15,255 nt of DNA from an uncultured Bacteroidales bacterium (GTDB taxonomy: Bacteria > Bacteroidota > Bacteroidia > Bacteroidales > UBA932): positions 1 to 15,255 of the forward strand of contig CABQAB010000016.1 of the NCBI GenBank assembly GCA_902461985.1, read 5' to 3'. Numbering within the stretch: position 1 is the stretch's first letter; each line of letters starts with the position of its first letter. Below the pieces are notes generated by a model. The model searched no databases. It was not told the origin of the DNA and was given only the letters and a program-made list of their open reading frames with translations. Of this stretch, positions 14,313-15,255 are shown one piece after another. The translations under genes and the position numbers were made by a program.

Positions 14313-15255
14313 TCATGCCTCCGCCCAGACATAGATCTTGTCTCCACGGCGGAGTTTCTTTATGCCAGGCTTTTCGCTGCGGAGAGTGTCGCTGTCCGCC
14401 GAAAAGTCGATTGGCACGGAGCAGAAGACTCCTTTTCCGGCGCAAGGCACAGTCTTCAAATCCACTCTGATTTCAGAAACAACTGTCTCGACCACTCCGG
14501 TTGTGGCTCCTATGGCAAGTATGCGGTCCCCGACATTGAGCGTTGCCGACTCTATCAGTATTTCGGCCACTCCTATTTTGTCGAACCAGTTGGTGACTTT
14601 TCCGCTGTAGACTTTCTTGCGGGTAGAGCGGCTGCCATAGATTTCGCTCCATTCTCCTAAACGGGCACCCTGATAGTAGCCGTCCCAGAAACCCCTGTTG
14701 AAAACCTCCGACAGTTCCGCCTTGAGGGATGCAGCAAGTTCTGCGTCATATTTTCCGGCGCATACTGCATCGGCTGCCCTGCGGTAGCATGACGCCACTT
14801 TTTTTACATATTCCGCGCTTCGGGCCCTGCCTTCGATTTTGAACACTGTCACTCCGCTCCCTATGATCTTGTCCATGAACTCTATGGTGCACAAATCTTT
14901 GGGTGACATTATGTATTTGTTGTCCACAAGCAGCTGGCTGCCCGTTTCCAGGTCGGTCACTTCATAGCCCCTGCGGCAGATCTGATAGCAGGAACCACGG
15001 TTGGCGGATGCCCCGTATTCGTGCAGACTGAGATAGCATTTTCCCGAAATGGCCATACACAAAGCCCCGTGGGCGAACATTTCTATCTCCACAAGCCTGC
15101 CGGAAGGTCCGCATATGTTTTCCCTGACTATGGTCTCGTGTATTTCCCTGACCTGATGCAGATTTAACTCCCTCGCCAGCACCACCACGTCGGCGAATTG
15201 CGTGTAGAATCTCAACGCCTCCACGTTGGAAATGCTCAGTTGTGTGGAAATATGC
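14313..15255 (-). CDS. U32 family protein, TrhP-like, 5'-truncated by window edge
   Basis: A partial gene: the frame is open to the window edge. Codons upstream of the internal GTG at 15224 read HISTQLSISN, the conserved U32 STQ-type strand, so this GTG is not the start. The 313-residue fragment contains ADVVVLARELNLHQVREI, HGALCMAISGKCYLS and GASANRGSCYQICR. Its four cysteines match those expected to hold an Fe-S cluster in U32 proteins. It then has KDLCTIEFMDKIIGSGVTVFKIEGR and a C-terminal beta-barrel (YSGKVTNWFDKIGVAEILI...). U32 members were long called collagenase-like peptidases. The E. coli relatives TrhP (YegQ) and RlhA act in RNA hydroxylation: TrhP at tRNA U34, RlhA on 23S rRNA. 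The motifs and C-terminal barrel favour TrhP, but the substrate cannot be settled here. Confidence 0.85.
   Translation of the reverse strand, partial: HISTQLSISNVEALRFYTQFADVVVLARELNLHQVREIHETIVRENICGPSGRLVEIEMFAHGALCMAISGKCYLSLHEYGASANRGSCYQICRRGYEVTDLETGSQLLVDNKYIMSPKDLCTIEFMDKIIGSGVTVFKIEGRARSAEYVKKVASCYRRAADAVCAGKYDAELAASLKAELSEVFNRGFWDGYYQGARLGEWSEIYGSRSTRKKVYSGKVTNWFDKIGVAEILIESATLNVGDRILAIGATTGVVETVVSEIRVDLKTVPCAGKGVFCSVPIDFSADSDTLRSEKPGIKKLRRGDKIYVWAEA

Noticed and set aside
14289..14339. AAGATCT/AGATCTT pair near the U32 gene end as part of a longer hairpin
   Set aside because: It crosses rather than nests with the GTCTGGGCG/CGCCCAGAC pairing, and AGATCT is itself a 6-base palindrome, so recurrence by chance is likely.
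1..15255. CRISPR arrays, tRNA or rRNA genes, IS transposases
   Set aside because: No regularly spaced direct repeats, no tRNA-like cloverleaf or rRNA sequence, and no transposase motif were seen on either strand.

Overview
This window looks like a Bacteroidales chromosome segment. The grounds are DUF4296, DUF3575 and FimA/Mfa1- and FimB/Mfa2-type proteins, many SPII lipoproteins, short AT-rich leaders in place of clear Shine-Dalgarno sites, and candidate promoters of the Bacteroidetes -33/-7 type (TTTG / TAnnTTTG). Genus cannot be fixed from the sequence alone. Two genes are cut by the window edges: pheT on the left (5' end missing) and a U32-family gene on the right (5' end missing).

Layout: (1) 1-3787, + strand, a tightly packed housekeeping run: pheT, then a DUF4296 lipoprotein, then a TYW1-like radical SAM protein, joined by one-base TAATG stop/start overlaps. 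deoC follows after 60 bp. (2) 4717-5017, a structured intergenic stretch. It holds a 20-bp perfect hairpin that includes the end of deoC, a repeat-like fragment, a 32-bp perfectly palindromic intrinsic terminator, and a 12-bp-arm hairpin bounded by TGCATAT direct repeats that overlaps a candidate promoter. (3) 5018-10947, + strand, a five-gene surface-structure operon: an HExxH metalloprotease lipoprotein, a DUF3575 outer-membrane beta-barrel, a large DUF3868-like/OmpA-like/TPR lipoprotein, a FimA/Mfa1-type pilin, and, after a 169-bp structured gap, a FimB/Mfa2-type anchor or assembly regulator. (4) 11015-12438, - strand, rdgB followed by recO. (5) 12636-14243, + strand, a secreted S41 C-terminal processing protease. 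(6) 14313-15255, - strand, a U32-family (TrhP-like) tRNA-modification-type protein.

The most interesting system is the fimbrial operon. In Porphyromonas gingivalis, type V fimbrillins are exported as lipoproteins. A protease then removes the lipidated N-terminus with the first beta-strand, which opens a groove for strand exchange; the Mfa2/FimB-type subunit anchors or limits the fibre. Here the first gene of what looks like a single transcript encodes a predicted surface gluzincin, followed by a beta-barrel and an OmpA-like lipoprotein that could form an envelope platform. The pilin has a basic residue (Lys48) after its first predicted strand, where a maturation cut would be expected. Whether the co-encoded metalloprotease matures or sheds the fibre is a hypothesis. 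A trypsin-like enzyme is the known precedent, and HExxH enzymes do not usually cut after Lys or Arg.

Several intergenic spacers carry hairpins of similar design, some with a CGAAG mini-hairpin core. They look like members of dispersed Bacteroidales intergenic repeats, but this needs a genome-wide comparison.
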